Shown: positions 11,191 to 24,923, counted from the stretch's first letter. The stretch: DNA of 64,000 nt from Pseudopyrenochaeta lycopersici (GCA_003313425.1 NHZP01000005.1:1674001-1738000); one strand, 5' to 3'. The notes: a model not told the origin generated them from the letters alone. Numbers and translations: made by a program.

Positions 11191-11989
11191 CCTCTATATC
11201 CTTAGTATTCTTCTCTACCTACTTCTTTACTAATATTTAAAGGGCTGCTTAGAGAGAGACTTACTGTACTTTCTTTCCCTTTAGCTCTTTAATATTAACG
11301 TAGACTTAATATAGATTTACTATATAAGTCCTAGCGTTAGTAGTAATAGTAGTAGCTTAGGGTTTCCTATAGCTGTTACAGTCCTTATAATATATTAGTA
11401 ATTACCCTAACTTATCGCGTATTACTTTATTATTCTCTAGCTTCTAAAAGTGTATTTATATATTAGTAGCACGCCTCTTTCTTAACTTTACGTCCTTACA
11501 GCTACAGTTAGGTTAATATAGTTTATTATTAAAGAAGTGCTATAGGCTAAGAGAGGCTCTAGAGGAAGGCGTAGTAGGTAGAGAAAGTATAGATAAGAAA
11601 GAAGAAGGTTAGATAGGCTAACCTTAGGAGTTCTAGGAGGCTATAATATTATAGAATAGTTTATAGTAGTAGTTATAGAGTATATAGTAGAGAGATAAAC
11701 TAGTAGATACCCTAGGATTTGCACGTAAAAGGTGTAAAAAAGGAAAACGTAAAAGGACGCGAAAGGGCGCGGAAGAACACTAAAAAAGGCAAAAAAAGGC
11801 GAAAAAAGTAAAAAGGTAGTAAGAAGTAGGTGTGCACGTGCCCTTATTAATACTTATTAATATTAAATTAATAATAATATCCTATATTAATATTGCCTAC
11901 TTAGATAAATATTAATATTAATTAATAAGAACATTAATAAGCACATATTACTGACAAGTCTATCTATTTCTGTTAGACACTAGCGTTGT
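11191..11989. other. RIP-mutated AT-rich DNA without a recognisable gene
   Basis: No open frame or known motif. 11715-11820 is a purine-rich run with AAAAGG-type repeats, and 11840-11940 is AT-rich with repeated TATTAATATTAA. It is the left remainder of the locus into which Copia and the giant gypsy element later inserted; the locus resumes at 29877. Confidence 0.6.
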
Positions 11990-11994
11990 TTAGG

Positions 11995-12169
11995 TGTCAG
12001 ATAAGAGGCATAAAAACTGAAGTATACGAATACTGCATCGTGGACGGTATCACCTATGTATCATCGATGTATCAGGTCTGTGTTTAAAAAGGAGAGAAAA
12101 CAGAACCAACGAAAATACAATAAATTCTGATCAACGATCATGACCAAAAAGATTCATTAAATTCTGACA
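11995..12169 (+). repeat. Copia 5' LTR
   Basis: TG...CA ends, 175 bp, matched by the right LTR at 17079-17253. It carries the element promoter and polyadenylation signals by family knowledge; no individual box is assigned. Confidence 0.95.
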
Positions 12170-12206
12170 ATTAAGAGTCTCACTGACCCTATAACGAGCG
12201 AGGACC

Positions 12207-15200
12207 ATGTCTCACGCAAATATTACCGGCGTACGCGACGCTACAATCATCCTCACCGACTACACGAACTACACGCCATGGTTACTACAACTCAAAGCAA
12301 AAGCAGAGTTCCACGACGTATAGGTAATCGCAGACCCTGATAGAACTAGAGAACCTTTACTGGAACCGATCCCCCCAGTCCTACCACGATTAGCTGACTA
12401 CGTACCGGCTGTAGTCCAACGACCGGCACCCAGCGCGTCGTCAAACTCTCGGGGTAACCGGGTTGGATCATCAAGCCAGCCAACAAGATCAAACCCGTCC
12501 CGAACCGATGCAACTCCAGCTACACCGACGAAACTATCAGACTTATCACCTGAAAGCCAGGAAACATACAAGGCCGATCGAGACGACTACAAGGTACAGC
12601 TCGAAGCCTACAAGATCGACGAGAAGAAATACGACAGAGAACGGGCTAACTATCAGTTACTTGCAACGCACATTCAGAGCACAGTATCAGCGCACATTCA
12701 GCGCAACTGCTGCCTCCCTGGTACCACGATTCGCCGATGGATTATTGATATCCGAAGGACAGTAGGAATCAACCCACTCGAAGAACGCCAACGAGCACGA
12801 ACAAGATATCACAATGCATTGAAGCCAATAAGGACCCCAGTAAACTGGGATATCTGGCTTGCCAAATACAATCGAGCAGCAACTGACGCTGAGACCGAAG
12901 AAGTCGCGGAGGTACAACATAATAACGACATTATAGAAGATTTCTTGTCGGCAGTAGAAAAGGTAGCACCTATATAGGTGACTGCCTTCTCTAGCCAGGT
13001 GGCCAGAGGTGACCCAGACCATGACAGAAAAGAAATGATAAAACTCTTCCGGGAGCATATGAGCCGCTCCTACCCACAAAAGGGTAAGCAGAAGAGCGCT
13101 TTCGCTGCTGGAGACGCTGCATACCCCGCTGGCGGTGAATCCGACTAGGGCGCACAGAGGGACGCCTCCGGTGTAGCTGAAGAAGCATCATCAGCCTTAC
13201 GGGGCAAGAACCGTGGTAGAACACGGGGAAAACGCAAATTTAGGCAAAGCAGCACCAGATCCAAGCATTCCTCTCTGGAGGATACGGCGGCAGTCAAAGG
13301 CACAAAATGCTATGCTTGTAAACAGCGCCACAATCTTTTCAATTGTTTCTATCTAAACGAAGATAGGGCACCTGCGTAGTTTACACCAGATTCAAGGATA
13401 GCCAAACTCGTTAAGTACAAAAGAAAGTATAACCCAGAGCTAATCAAATTATTAGACTCAAAGCGCCAACGATTAAAGACGCCGCTGATTAAGAATTCGC
13501 AAACACCAACACCCGAAGTCTTAAAAGATTAACTAGAAGGAAGAGTTATATTAACAATCGAAGCCGCGTATACCGCGTCAGTATTCTCAATAAAGAACCA
13601 ACCGTATCCGCTAAAGAATGCATTCATCCTCGATTCGGGCGCGACAATACACATCTGCAACATAGCGCAACGCCTAACTCACCTCCGTCCACCTATCCCC
13701 AGTGACTGCGTGTGGACAGGCGACGCACGAATATAGATTAAAGGGTATAGCACCGTACATATCAAAGTCAAGTCACCATATAGCACAGAGATACTCCAAT
13801 TAGAGAACGTTGCCTTCTACCCGGAGATTCTATGCAACCTCGTCTTATTTAGACTACTCAGACGACAAGGAATTTGGTGGGATAATAAGAATGAACCTAC
13901 GTCGTTAAAGAGATGGGACAACTCCATCATCGCATACCTGACGGAAGCACACAACTAATAGGTACTCAAGCAATCAGATGCAAACGACAGTGCCTTTCAC
14001 ACCCGATTCAACTCTCGAACCAAGCGGTCGCCACAAAGAGCAAGTGCGATACTATGGCACAAGCGCCTAGGGCATCCAGGGCCCGCAGTGATCGAACACC
14101 TCGTCCAACAATCTAAGGGGGTGCGCATCAAAGGCGTCACTACAGTCGAGTGCGACGCATGTGGGAGAGCCAAATCAAAGCGCAGGATCCGCAGAGAACC
14201 TCGACTGAGCGAAGAAGGACCAGGAGAACGAATCGCGATCGACTTTCACGACTACGAAGTGGGGAGCTACTTAAAGGAAAAGAGCCAAATGCTTATCACT
14301 AACTGATTCTCGGCATATAACTAGGATTTCTACTTTACCAACAACAGACCAGCACGATCTATTATTCAGTTACTAGATAATTTTACTTACTTCCTCTATA
14401 CGCAGTTTAATATTTCTGTAAAAGTAATTAAGACGGACAACAAGATAGTGACCGTCAAGCCAGAAGTTAAGAGATGGTGCACGTCCAAAGGCATAAAGGT
14501 CGAGCCTTCTGCTCCTGATACCCAATCACAGAATGGCGGAGGAGAACGCTCAGGGGGTGTGATAAAAGAAAAGGCACGCACGATACGACTAGATGCTAAT
14601 CTTCCCTGGGAACTATAGCCAGAAATCACAAGAGCAGCAGTATACCTGTACAATAGAACGCCGAACTACTCAAACCGCTGGAAAAGCCCATACGAGGTAT
14701 TCTTCACAAGGGTCGCTGCTATAAATAGTATCGTCACTAGACCACGGAAACCAAACCAAGCTCATCTTAAAGCATATAGCTACAAGGCATTTGCAATAAC
14801 CAACGATACCCACCGAGGAAAGTCGCGACTGCAACGCTTAGATCCAAAGGCCTGGATTGGCTATCTTATTAGCTATCAATCTACAAACATCTACCGCGTT
14901 TAGATCCCGTCACTAGCTAAAGTTATCAGCACAAGAGACGTAGTCTTCGACGAAAGCGTAGTGTTTAGCGGCAAAACGGAAGACCTCATAGACAACCTTA
15001 TGCACAACACCCTGCAGGAGATTGCAATGTAGGTGAAAACGATTGAACTGCCTACACCACCGCGACAGGAACAGCCTGAGACTAGGTCGTTCTACGAAGA
15101 CGATACAATAATAGGAGAGAGTTTAAGTCCACAAGGTCAAAAGTCAAGAGGTTACCGAAGTAGAAAAGCGATGGACTCATACCCAACGCCGCCAGACACT

Positions 15201-17030
15201 CCGCCACCTGTAGCTCTCCTTAGCCAGGCGTAGACCGACGAACTTGAAGCTAATAGCATGACGACACAGGGCTCGTCAAAAACAGAACCATAGGCAGCAG
15301 CATTTATAGCCGGCACTCAAGCAGGGCACGTAGGGGAACACGAAGGCAAGCTCATTAACAAGGCACAGCTGAAGAGAATGCTGGCAAAGGGGGTGAAGCC
15401 TCACCAAAACCAATTGCCACCTCTGCCGACGACTTACTTAAAGCTTGAAGATCATCCTCTGTACGAAATATTCAAGGAAGCAGAACGAGAACACCTAAGG
15501 AGCCATGAACAAATGAAGTCCTAGGCTGAAGTGCCAATCACTCCCATCAAACGGAAAGGTCACCAAATATTAGACTGCATGTGGGTGTATACCTACAAAT
15601 TAGACAAACACCATCGCCTTATTAAATGCAAAGCACGACTAGTCGTTCGCGGCAATCAGCAACGAAACATCACGTCACAAGACACATACGCAGCCACTTT
15701 AGCCAGCAGGTCTTTTCGAATGCTCATAGCAATCACTGCCAAGTTCAACCTTAAACTCAAACAGTACAACGTTACTAACGCATTCGTGCATGCAACCATA
15801 GATAGAGAAATCTACATAAGAATGCCACGAGGATACCAGAAGCCTGGAACAATCCTTAAGCTTAAAAAGGCACTTTACAGTCTTCGAATTTCACCGCTCC
15901 TATAGCAGAAAGAATTCGTCTTAACCCTCACTAAACTAGGCTTCAAACAAGTGCCACATAAGGCCTGCTGCATAATCAAGGATGGCATTATCATCTTCTT
16001 TTACGTCAATAACATTATCTTAGCCTATCACCAGAAGAAGGAGGTAGAAGCTTAACAAGCTATCAAGGCTCTTCAAGAAAGATACACCTTCACAGGTAGA
16101 GAAGACCTGCAATGGTTCCTTAGCGTTGAAGTTATTAGAGACCGAGAACAACGATTAATTCAACTCTCCCAGTTAGCCTATGCCGACAAAATTAGCAGAC
16201 TTGTAGATAAGAAAGATGTCCGACATAATACCCTAATAGCAAGCGTTAAACTCCAGCCACGCGAGGGATTAGCATCACCTTCAGAAGTCAACAAATACCA
16301 GCGTAAGATTAGTTCCTTACTATTTGCCGCCGTTACAACACGACCAGATATAGCCTTCGCAACATCGCGCCTTGCACGCTTCCTCGTCAACCCTAGAACA
16401 GAGCATCAGGAGGCTGCTGACAGAGTCCTGCTCTACCTTGCAGCGACAAAATCAAGAGCACTCTAATTAGGAGGAGGCGACAAGCTTAAAGTAGCCAGCG
16501 ACGCATCATTTAGCGATAATACAGTTAATAGAAAGAGTTCGCAAGGTTATGTAATTAAGCTATTCGGTGGTCTTGTTACCTGGAGAGCAAGTAAACAGGA
16601 CACAGTTACTACCTCAACGACTAAAGCAGAACTGCTCGCACTCTCCCAAGTAGCAAAGGAAGCTATCTTTACCTCGCGACTTCTCAAGGAGCTCCAGGTA
16701 TCATTGCCAGAGTCGACTATTACAATTCAATGCGACAATACACAGACAATTCAACTTGTTACAGAAGAGATTGCAAAACTTCAAACTAAACTTCGACATG
16801 TAGACATCCACAACCACTGGCTACGACAAGAAGTATTGCTGGGACGAATTTAAGTCAAATACGTAGCGTCCTCGCAAATGCTAGCAGACGGACTTACCAA
16901 AGCGCTGCCCTTAAACAAATAGGAGAACTTTCTTAATTAATTAGGACTAGTAAACAAGAAACCGGCCTTAGCAAAAGAGTTAAAACTCGAAGACATACAG
17001 ACTCAAATAGAGGATCTAACAATCGCATAA
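12207..17030 (+). pseudogene. Copia Gag-Pol polyprotein, single frame with about twenty stops
   Basis: One frame from ATG 12207 (MSHANITGVRDATIILTDYT) to TAA 17028 covers 1607 codons. Order: Gag with zinc knuckle C-x2-C-x3-H-x4-C at 13308-13346; protease DSGATIHIC at 13632; integrase with LGHPGPAVIEHL, CDACGRAKS (about 14060-14180) and core DNK / QSQNGGGER; reverse transcriptase (ARLVVRGNQQ, KLKQYNVTNAFVHA) with YVNN at 16002 where copia elements have YVDD; RNase H with VASDASFSDN and ADGLTKALP near the end. Protease-integrase-RT order defines copia. About twenty premature stops, nearly all TAG, and the loss of both RT aspartates make this copy dead; all are explicable by RIP transitions. Confidence 0.94.
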
Positions 17031-17078
17031 GATATAGGTTAGTAGCAGCTTAGAAGATCACTCTAAGCTAAGGGGGTG

Positions 17079-17253
17079 TGTCAGATAAGAGGCATAAAAA
17101 CTAAAGTATACAAATACTGCATCGTGGACGGTATCACCTATGTATCATCGATGTATCAGGTCTGTGTTTAAAAAGGAGAGAAAACAGAACCAACGAAAAT
17201 ACAATAAATTCTGATCAACGATCATGACTAAAAAGATTCATTAAATTCTGACA
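17079..17253 (+). repeat. Copia 3' LTR
   Basis: Same 175-bp sequence as the left LTR with a few G/A and C/T differences (for example ACTGAAG versus ACTAAAG), consistent with RIP after insertion. Preceded by the purine tract at 17068-17076. Confidence 0.95.
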
Positions 17254-17269
17254 TTAGGTTAAGACAGTG

Positions 17270-17640
17270 TGCCGTTGCACAGGGTACCTGGGCAATCAGG
17301 TGATGATGGGTTTCCTTTGTCAGCGAGATTTGATGATAAGACTTGGAGATGCGAGAGATCTCAACGTAATGCACCAAAACCTCATGCACCACACTCCACG
17401 AGAATTCACTTCAAAAACTGAGATTTTGTAAAGTAGCTAGTGCATTAGCTACGTTAATTCATGAGATTTCAGACCATTTTGTTTATTACTTTTAATCAGG
17501 CTCCATACTTACCTTCGTTTCTGGCAGACTGCACAGGCAGAGCTGCTCCTGTTATTCACGCACGTTTAGATTCCATCGTTACCTCTCATTCACAACACCA
17601 GAACTGCGGGATTGTGCCGAACCACCTTGTTAACTCCACA
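17270..17640 (+). repeat. Giant gypsy element 5' LTR
   Basis: 371 bp, TG...CA, matching 29506-29876 with about a dozen transitions. An open frame of 110 codons from 17461 lies inside it and runs into the leader; it has no known motif and is cut short in the right LTR copy, so I do not call a gene. Confidence 0.92.
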
Positions 17641-18186
17641 AATAATGGCGAAGCCCAAGGGGCACAACGGTCTGTTCTAGTTAGGCTATGGCTAATGAGA
17701 GCAGAAAAAGCCTACATGGCATTGAACTGTCAACGTCGAAAACACAAATATGAGAGCGCTACATTGCGATACAGAGATCATAGGATTACCTAGAAAGAGC
17801 TGGGTGTCTGTTTGACCCTGACAAACCTTTGAGAGGGATGGCGCTGTTGCGGCCACCCCCTCTACATTTTTGGAGCTAAGAGTTGACAGGGACCAGCTCT
17901 GTTGAGGCTGTATCCTTGTTATCTTGCTATGACAAATTAAGACTTCCTATATAATGAGCGGAAGCTAACTTAGTAACAGAATAGTAACAAGAACAAGAAT
18001 AAGATAACAGAAAACAGAAACGAGAACAGCTATAAACGATTAAGAAATAATTCAGAAGTAGTACAGTATCAGATTTTAGTTAATTATCAGCGTTAGCAAG
18101 GAACTGCCTAGTAGTTACAGTCTCCTTATTCAGTTATACCGAAGGGCTGCAGCAGCCTATTCAGGATTCAGCCTTCAGCCATCCTC

Positions 18187-21100
18187 ATGGCTGAATCGAC
18201 ACCAGATTCGCTGTCATTTAGATCAGATCTTACGCCGGCTATTAAGGTTATTAAAAAACATACTATAGATACCAGCAAAGTACTTGTGCCTATAAGGCTG
18301 GCAAGGAAAGACTTTCTATTTACAGGAAAAGACGTCACTAAGTTCCTAGATGACTTTAATCGCCAGGCAGACAATGGCGGCTATAACAACTATTAAAAGA
18401 TAAGAATCCTTCCAGACTTCTGTAACACTATGTGCAGAAGCTTTATTAAGAAAATAAGGCTATACAGGGTACCAGACTAGAAGAAGCTTTAAGAAGTAAT
18501 AAAAGAGCATTAGCACGATTAAGATGTAGCTTAACGCATAGGAACGCGAGCGTTCCTGGAGACCTATGTTTCTGAAACGTTAAGAAAATTCCTAGGACTA
18601 TCTGAGTATTCAACCAACTTCGCAGCGTACAGTAACGCTTGCATTAAGACAGGCCAGCTACATAGGACAGAGGCTGGCTTCTTTTTCGCCAGAGGCCTTC
18701 CAAGAGAAGACCAAGATATAATCTTTATCCACATGCATGAAGGGCCGATTCCAGACAAGCTAGAGAGTTTTGATATTAAGAAGATTTACACGTATCTTAA
18801 GCGCGTGTACCGCCAGAGAGAGGGGATGAAACAGATATCCCCTGGTCATGCAGAAAGAGAGGCTAAGCTTGCACACCAGATCCTTGATCAAGAAAAGAAA
18901 ACATTAACAGCTGAGCAGCTAAAAGACGCAGTTGATGAGTATAAGAAAAGCAAAGTTTAAGAGGAAGCTAGGCCTGCTCTTCTACCCAGTGTAGATCCAG
19001 AGGTTTAAGACCTTATTTCAGCCCTCAGCGACTGGAAGATTAGCCTAGCTGAGGTTAACGAGATGATAGTTCATCCCAAGCTTAGTCAGATTCTGAGGAA
19101 CCCAGCTACGTACGCGTACTTCATCGGCTAAGTCGTCTCAAGAGATAATGCCAAGCAGTCACTATCAGAAAGGAATAATGGCTCGTACATGACGACAGCT
19201 CCTCGCAACTTAAATCCTCAGCAAGGCGCAATCACTATCTAAGGACGTGAATATTAAAACACTTGTAATATGTGCAACCTCCCTAGTCACATTGCTAGAG
19301 AATGTGAGCTATATTAGCTGCTTTTACATCTTAGCTAGATTAGCTTTAAGTAGAACAAGGAAGTTAGATATAAGACTTACTATTTTGGTCCTTCGCACAA
19401 GAGGTTAGGGCAAATCCAAGGAACTACACCCTGAACGTTGCAGCTCTATTAGTTAAAACAGAAAATTCAGGAGTATTACGGAGTTACTAACGATGTCTTA
19501 GATTAGCTAGCATCAGCAGTATGTCCAGAGAAGTTTAATAGAGTAGACTTAAGGCCTACTCAATATCGAAAGCTTGGACTACCAGCTGTGCAGCAACAGA
19601 AGGTAGTTAGTCCTAATACGAATACGATTGCAGAAGATAGATATAGCAGGATAGCTATAAGCCCGGCCAAGGACCTACTAAACTTTCAGAACGTTAGGAT
19701 ATTGCCAAGAGGCTCGACTGAAGCGTGTTTTGCCCTTGATAAGGTCACATCTCAGGACATTATTCTTAGTGCTTTTAAGGAAGGAGCAGTAAATGCTGGC
19801 TTAACTTATGCAGCAACACGCTCTCAAACGCATCAGAATGTCGGGAAAGATCCAGTTCTTAAGAAAGTCAGGCAGAGCAAAGTTCAGAAGCAAGCTCCTG
19901 CCAAACCTCCTCATTCTGAACAACCAAAGCGAGTCACAGTCAAGGACTATCGTATGCCTGTTATGAGAGGCAACACTGCATTCGAACCAATAGATATTAA
20001 GGAGTTTGAACGAGTAGAGCTGATTCTATTCGCCAGCTAAGCCTATAATAAGCTATTCTCTCTTATACAGCCTCTAGACAACGATAGAAGCTTTCAGGAT
20101 TTAAAAGCTGAGCCTGAATTTGTTAGTCAGAACAAGAAAAAGAAGAACTAGAATAACGGCCTTACTAACACAGAGCTCCGTCATTTGCTAGGCCCGCATC
20201 CAAACTATATCGCCACCACTATACTGCGTTAGGAGGTGCGTGGTGTAACTTTTAGGGACCTTATGAGCCAACATCAGCTTCAAAAACAAGTTAGAAATAT
20301 ATTGAAAGTAATTAATAAGCCTGCCGCGTCGTTAGCCAGCGTAAACGCTGTGGAATTGAGTATTGGGCCAGCCAGCCAATCAGCAATTGCCAGGTCAGCT
20401 AAGCGAGACCTGTTGGAACCTGATTAGCTGACACTGCAGTACCTTACCCCGTACAACCCCGCGTCCGCCTATGTCATTAGGGATGTTTAGAGGCATTTTT
20501 CTAATAAAAAAAAGGTTAAATTAAATTAAGTAGAGACAGTTAGTCTCGAAAAAGGACTGAATTTAGAGCTTAACTCAATACAATTTAGGACTTTTAATGC
20601 ACAAACCAGGCATAAAGCCCCAGGAACATATAACACTTAGCATAAAGCTTCAGTTAATCCTACTAAATAAGAAGCCACAATAATTCGAAAGAAGATAGGC
20701 ATAGCCTACGTGCAGTGTAACCTTCTAACCTGCTAGGCCTCATTTAATGGGCATGCAGTAAAGTGTCTCATTAACACTGGCGCACAGATGAACCTTTTAA
20801 GATATAGTGCGGCCAAGGCATTAAAGCTTACATATGAAGACTATAAGTAAGGTAGCTCGCATCAAGATAGAGTAGTTACTGCGAATAGAAGCACTGATCC
20901 TTTTGTGGGAACTGCGTGGAGTGTCCCAGTCAAAGTAGGAGAGGTAACTGTTGTCAGTCACTTCAGGATCGTTCAAAACCTGACGAGATCAGCGATTTTA
21001 GGTAGACCTTAGTGCGCTTTAGCAAGGTTATTAATTCAGTATAACGTATATAGAAGGATTACGTACAGGATTATTTCTAAGAATAGAGACAGAAACGCCG

Positions 21101-21257
21101 TCTTCATAGCCTCTAATCCTGCTCCGCTGCATCCAAGAGACCATATGCCGACTCCTAAAGATAAGGAAAACATGTAGCAGACACCCTTTCTGGGGAGGAG
21201 TGTCTAGATTTAAGTAGAAGATACCTAGGGCGATGTTTCAGTTCAGAATCTTATTCA
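18187..21257 (+). pseudogene. Gag and protease of the giant gypsy element
   Basis: ATG 18187 opens MAESTPDSLSFRSDL and one frame, interrupted only by RIP-type stops, continues past 20430. It shows capsid-like helices (ARKDFLFTGKDVTKFLDDFN; then LRKFLGLSEYSTNFAAYSN), a coiled basic stretch to about 18960, and a zinc knuckle CNMCNLPSHIAREC (C-x2-C-x4-H-x4-C) at about 19264-19305. Further on, in the same frame, VKCLINTGAQMNLLR near 20762 is a retropepsin active site in which Asp of D-T-G-A has become Asn, followed by the flap region and a C-terminal ILGRP. Gag and protease therefore share one frame in this element. The frame ends near 21257 and pol continues in the -1 frame. Confidence 0.85.
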
Positions 21258-24200
21258 TCTTATGCTCAGGTTAAGTATATTCAGGAGGCTAAGTTTGTGA
21301 AAGCTTCTGTTGGATTTAGCGAATTTTCACCTATTTTTACGACTAATAATAAGCAGCAATTTAAAGAATAAGTAAAGCAAGTAATAAGCTATAGAGTTAG
21401 AGCCTCTAAGGATCCTTCAGCTGTGCGAGAATTAGAGTCTTTTTTAGTCATGTGTGAACTTAACCGTCAGGCGCAATGGGAAAAGAGAAGGAAGTACACA
21501 GGCAGTCAGGTCAATACCCTGCATAAGAGGGTAGCTGACAAGGTGCGACCTGTAGATATTCCTGCGGCATCAGATATTAAGGAGTTTGGGCGTGAGGATT
21601 GGAAGCGACATGCTGTTGAACTGCAACTCTTAAGAAAAAGTCTGAGACCTCTTAATATAGGGCCTTTTAATCACCTTTTTAAATGCAGACATGCAGCATT
21701 CCTATAGGGCATAAGATTAACACCAGAAAGGCTAGCCTCACAAAAGTTTAGATCTAAGTTAATAAAATTAGAAGTTTAGCTATTTATTAAAATGTTAATG
21801 AACAGAGAAGGCGCGATCGCTTTTACTTTCTCTGAGACAGGACAAATTATTAAGGATGTATATCCTCCATATAAGATACGGACTATTAAACATAAAGCTT
21901 AGCAAGAAAAATCGTTCCCAATAGCGCGAGCTATTAAGGAAGAGGTAGTTACAATATTTAATAACAGACTCAATAGAGGGGTACTAGAAAGATGCGCCAG
22001 TTAGTACAGAAACTCATAGTTTCTAGTCAAAAAGAAGGATAAGAGTCATCGGATAATACTTAGGTCAATTAAGATGAACGCAGTGTCTCTCAGGGATGCT
22101 AATCTGCCTCTGATAGCAGATAAATTCTCTAAGCATTTTAGTAGATGTCGTATTCTGTCTCTTATAGATCTATTCTTAGGATATAACCAGATCACACTTC
22201 ATCCAGACAGCAGAGACATAACTACCTTTCATACGCCAGTTAGTTTGCTTCGATACTGTACAATAGTTCAAGGCGCAACTAACTTAGTTACAGTCTTTTA
22301 GTAAGTAGTTACAAAGATTATAAAGGATTATTAGCTATATACTATTCCTTTTATAGACGACATTACTACTAGCAGTCCTAAAACTAACTATAGAGGAGAA
22401 GAAGCATTTCCTAGAGTAAGAAGATATGTGTTAGAACACATTCAGCAGCTAGACAGGGCTCTAGCTAACGTAGAAAGAGCTAGAGCTATAATTTCAGGCA
22501 AAAAGTGTTATTAGGGAGTCTCCAGATTAGGGGTAGTTAGATATAAGGTTACTACGCAAGGAAGACATCTAGATTAACAGAAAGTAGCTAAGATTCTAGA
22601 TTAGCTAGAATACAGAAACGTGAAAGAAGTAAGGGCGTTTATGGGTATCTATGTCTACTACAGGATATAAGTGCCTAGCTTTACTATTCGCGCGAAGCCC
22701 CTGTTCTAGTTAATAAGGACTAGCGTTGAATAGACATAGCAGGGGGCTTAACAAGAGGCTATGCGTACCTTAAAGCAATACATTACTTTAGCCCTAGTAT
22801 TAGTAAGTCCTGATTATAAGAATAGAGGTATGCTTTTTATAGCAGTAGACGCGAGCAAGGAAGGCGTAGGCGCGTCTCTTGAACAGATTAGAGCAGACGG
22901 AAAAAGACATCCGTGTCAATTTGAAAGTACAATATAGTTAAAAGCTGAGAGTCTCTAGCACTTAATAAAGCTTAAGTACAAGGCAGTATTATAGGCGCTA
23001 AAGAAATTCAGAACCTAGCTATATAGACAACATTTTACTATTAAAACGGACGCTTAGACGCTCATTCATCAACTCAACAGATCATCGCCTGACGTTCCTA
23101 GGTCAGTCCAAAACAGGTGGCTCGCAGCTATCCTTACCTAGGACTTTAACATTAAGCATATTCCTAGAAAGAAGAATATTATTCCTAATGCGTTGTCACG
23201 ATATCCAAAGCCAGAAGGATAGGAACAGCCAGACAAGACTAAAGACGACCTCGAAGATTTCATTAAAAACCTAGTCGCTAACCTCAAGTTTGCCTCGCCT
23301 GCTAAGACGAGTAGGGTACTAAATAAGCAATACTCAGACGAGTTAGAAGCAATTACTTAGTTCTTAATAAGATTCAAGAAGCCTAAAGGCCTCACGAGGG
23401 CACAACTTCGAGCGTAGAAAAAGAGGGCGATAAATTTCTTTATGCGAGAAGGCTATCTATTCCAAAAGTCTACAAGGAATATAGCTATTCGTCGAGTTAT
23501 AGATAATCCTAATCTAAAGACTGTAGCTATATAGGAAGTATATTAACAGACTAGTTACAGAGGAGTGAACAGCGTCTATTCAATGCTTACTCAACGATAC
23601 TAGTAGGAAAGGATGCATGAGGAGGTGCGACGCACGATTGCATCATGTGAATAGTGCCAGCGGAGATCATCAAGTCGCAAGCAAGAGATGCTAACAAATA
23701 CCTACTGTCACGCATTATAGGAACGAGTTACTATAGACGTTGTTTACATGCCGCATTATCAAGGAAAGAAATTTATCGTAATTGCACGAGAATACCTTAG
23801 TAGATGGCCAGAGGCACGAGCAATAGCTAACAACAAGTTATCTACTATCGCTAAGTTTTTATATAAGGAAATCTTGTGTCGCTAGAGTATAACAAGGACA
23901 CTTACTATAGACAGCAGACCTGATTTCAGAAAGGTAGTTAAAGCCCTTACTAAGATTTATCGTATTAGGAGGATCTAGGCATTAGCATATAACCCTTAGG
24001 CTATAGGAAAAATTAAGGGTAGTTACAAGCCAATATGCAACGCACTAGCAAAGCTTCCTAGACCTTAGGTTAATAATCTTCCAACAGTATTGTGGGCAGA
24101 CAGAATTTCTACTCAGAGTCAGACTGGATATTCTCCTTATCAGTTAGTTACTAGTCAGAATCCAGTACTTCCGATTAAGCTTGCTCTTCTAACATAGCAG

Positions 24201-24923
24201 ACATTGCCATTCAGACAAGTAACATTAAGAGGCCAGTTATTAGCGGTGCGAGCTATGCAGCTAGATTTAAGAGATCAATTTCTTAAGGACGCAGTGTCGA
24301 GAACTAAGCGCCTGCGACGCGAAAAGAAGGAATATTAGGATAATCACAGAGAGATTCGTCAAGAGGAAATTAAAGAAGATAACTTTGTACTAATGTAGGA
24401 CTTAGCTAGAAACATTAACATGTTAAGAGACAAGAAGCTTACGAGTAGATAGCTGGGACCATACAAAGTCTTTCATGCTGATTAGGATAAAGGTAACTAT
24501 CAACTTATAGACCTTAACAGCACGCGATTCAGAAACACTACCCTAGGATAGAGACTTAAGCTGTAGGTACCTTAAGATAAAAGCGAGGTCGCTCAGGAGC
24601 ATCAAGGTCGTGCAAAGCTATAGGATCCTTCGTTATAGGATACTGAAGCTGACTTTTTACTACCGCCTACTCAATCTAACAACTCTTAAGATGATAAGTT
24701 CACAGTCATTAAAAATCCTAACTAAGACGCGATTTAGTTACAAGAGACAGAGAATAATCCTCCTATAAACTTAGATTTATCTGAAGATATAATACAGCTA
24801 ACTGCACGCAGCTATCCTATTATTATACTAAGATCTTTGACAGAGACTAAGAGACGACAATATGTTCAAATACCTGATTCAGAAATTAATTCTAACTCAG
24901 AAGATAAGCTTACTTAAGCCTAG
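21160..24923 (+). pseudogene. Pol (RT, RNase H, integrase) of the giant gypsy element
   Basis: The frame opens about 21160, overlapping the protease frame by up to 100 bases, and ends with stops at 24915 and 24921. RT blocks: FLVKKKDKSHRIILRSIKMN, LIDLFLGYNQITLHPD and the catalytic FIDDITTSS at about 22350, with both aspartates kept. RNase H: MLFIAVDASKEGVGASLEQI near 22830 and NRWLAAILT. Spacer FNIKHIPRKKNIIPNALSRY. Integrase: the zinc-binding HEEVRRTIASCE-x-C, core TIDVVYMPHYQGKKFIVIAR with the partner acidic residues, and a chromatin-binding-like tail with SR-x-LGPYKVFHAD. Order RT-RNase H-integrase identifies the Ty3/gypsy superfamily. Many Gln/Trp codons are now stops. Confidence 0.9.

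Larger units (their letters stand above)
11990..17258 (+). mobile_element. Complete Ty1/copia retrotransposon with TTAGG target duplications
   Basis: Two 175-bp LTRs (11995-12169 and 17079-17253) begin TGTCAGATAAGAGGC and end TTAAATTCTGACA. They differ only at a few transition sites. TTAGG at 11990-11994 and 17254-17258 is the 5-bp target duplication. A purine tract (AAGGGGG) lies just before the right LTR as second-strand primer. One long gag-pol frame fills the inside. Structure is complete but coding is broken by RIP-type stops. Confidence 0.96.

Noticed and set aside
12463..13224. Frames of 77-130 codons inside Copia gag
   Set aside because: They lie in other frames or on the other strand of the single gag-pol frame from 12207.
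17461..17793. 110-codon frame across the left LTR boundary of the giant element
   Set aside because: It starts inside the LTR, and the right LTR copy gives a different ending; no domain. Treated as chance.
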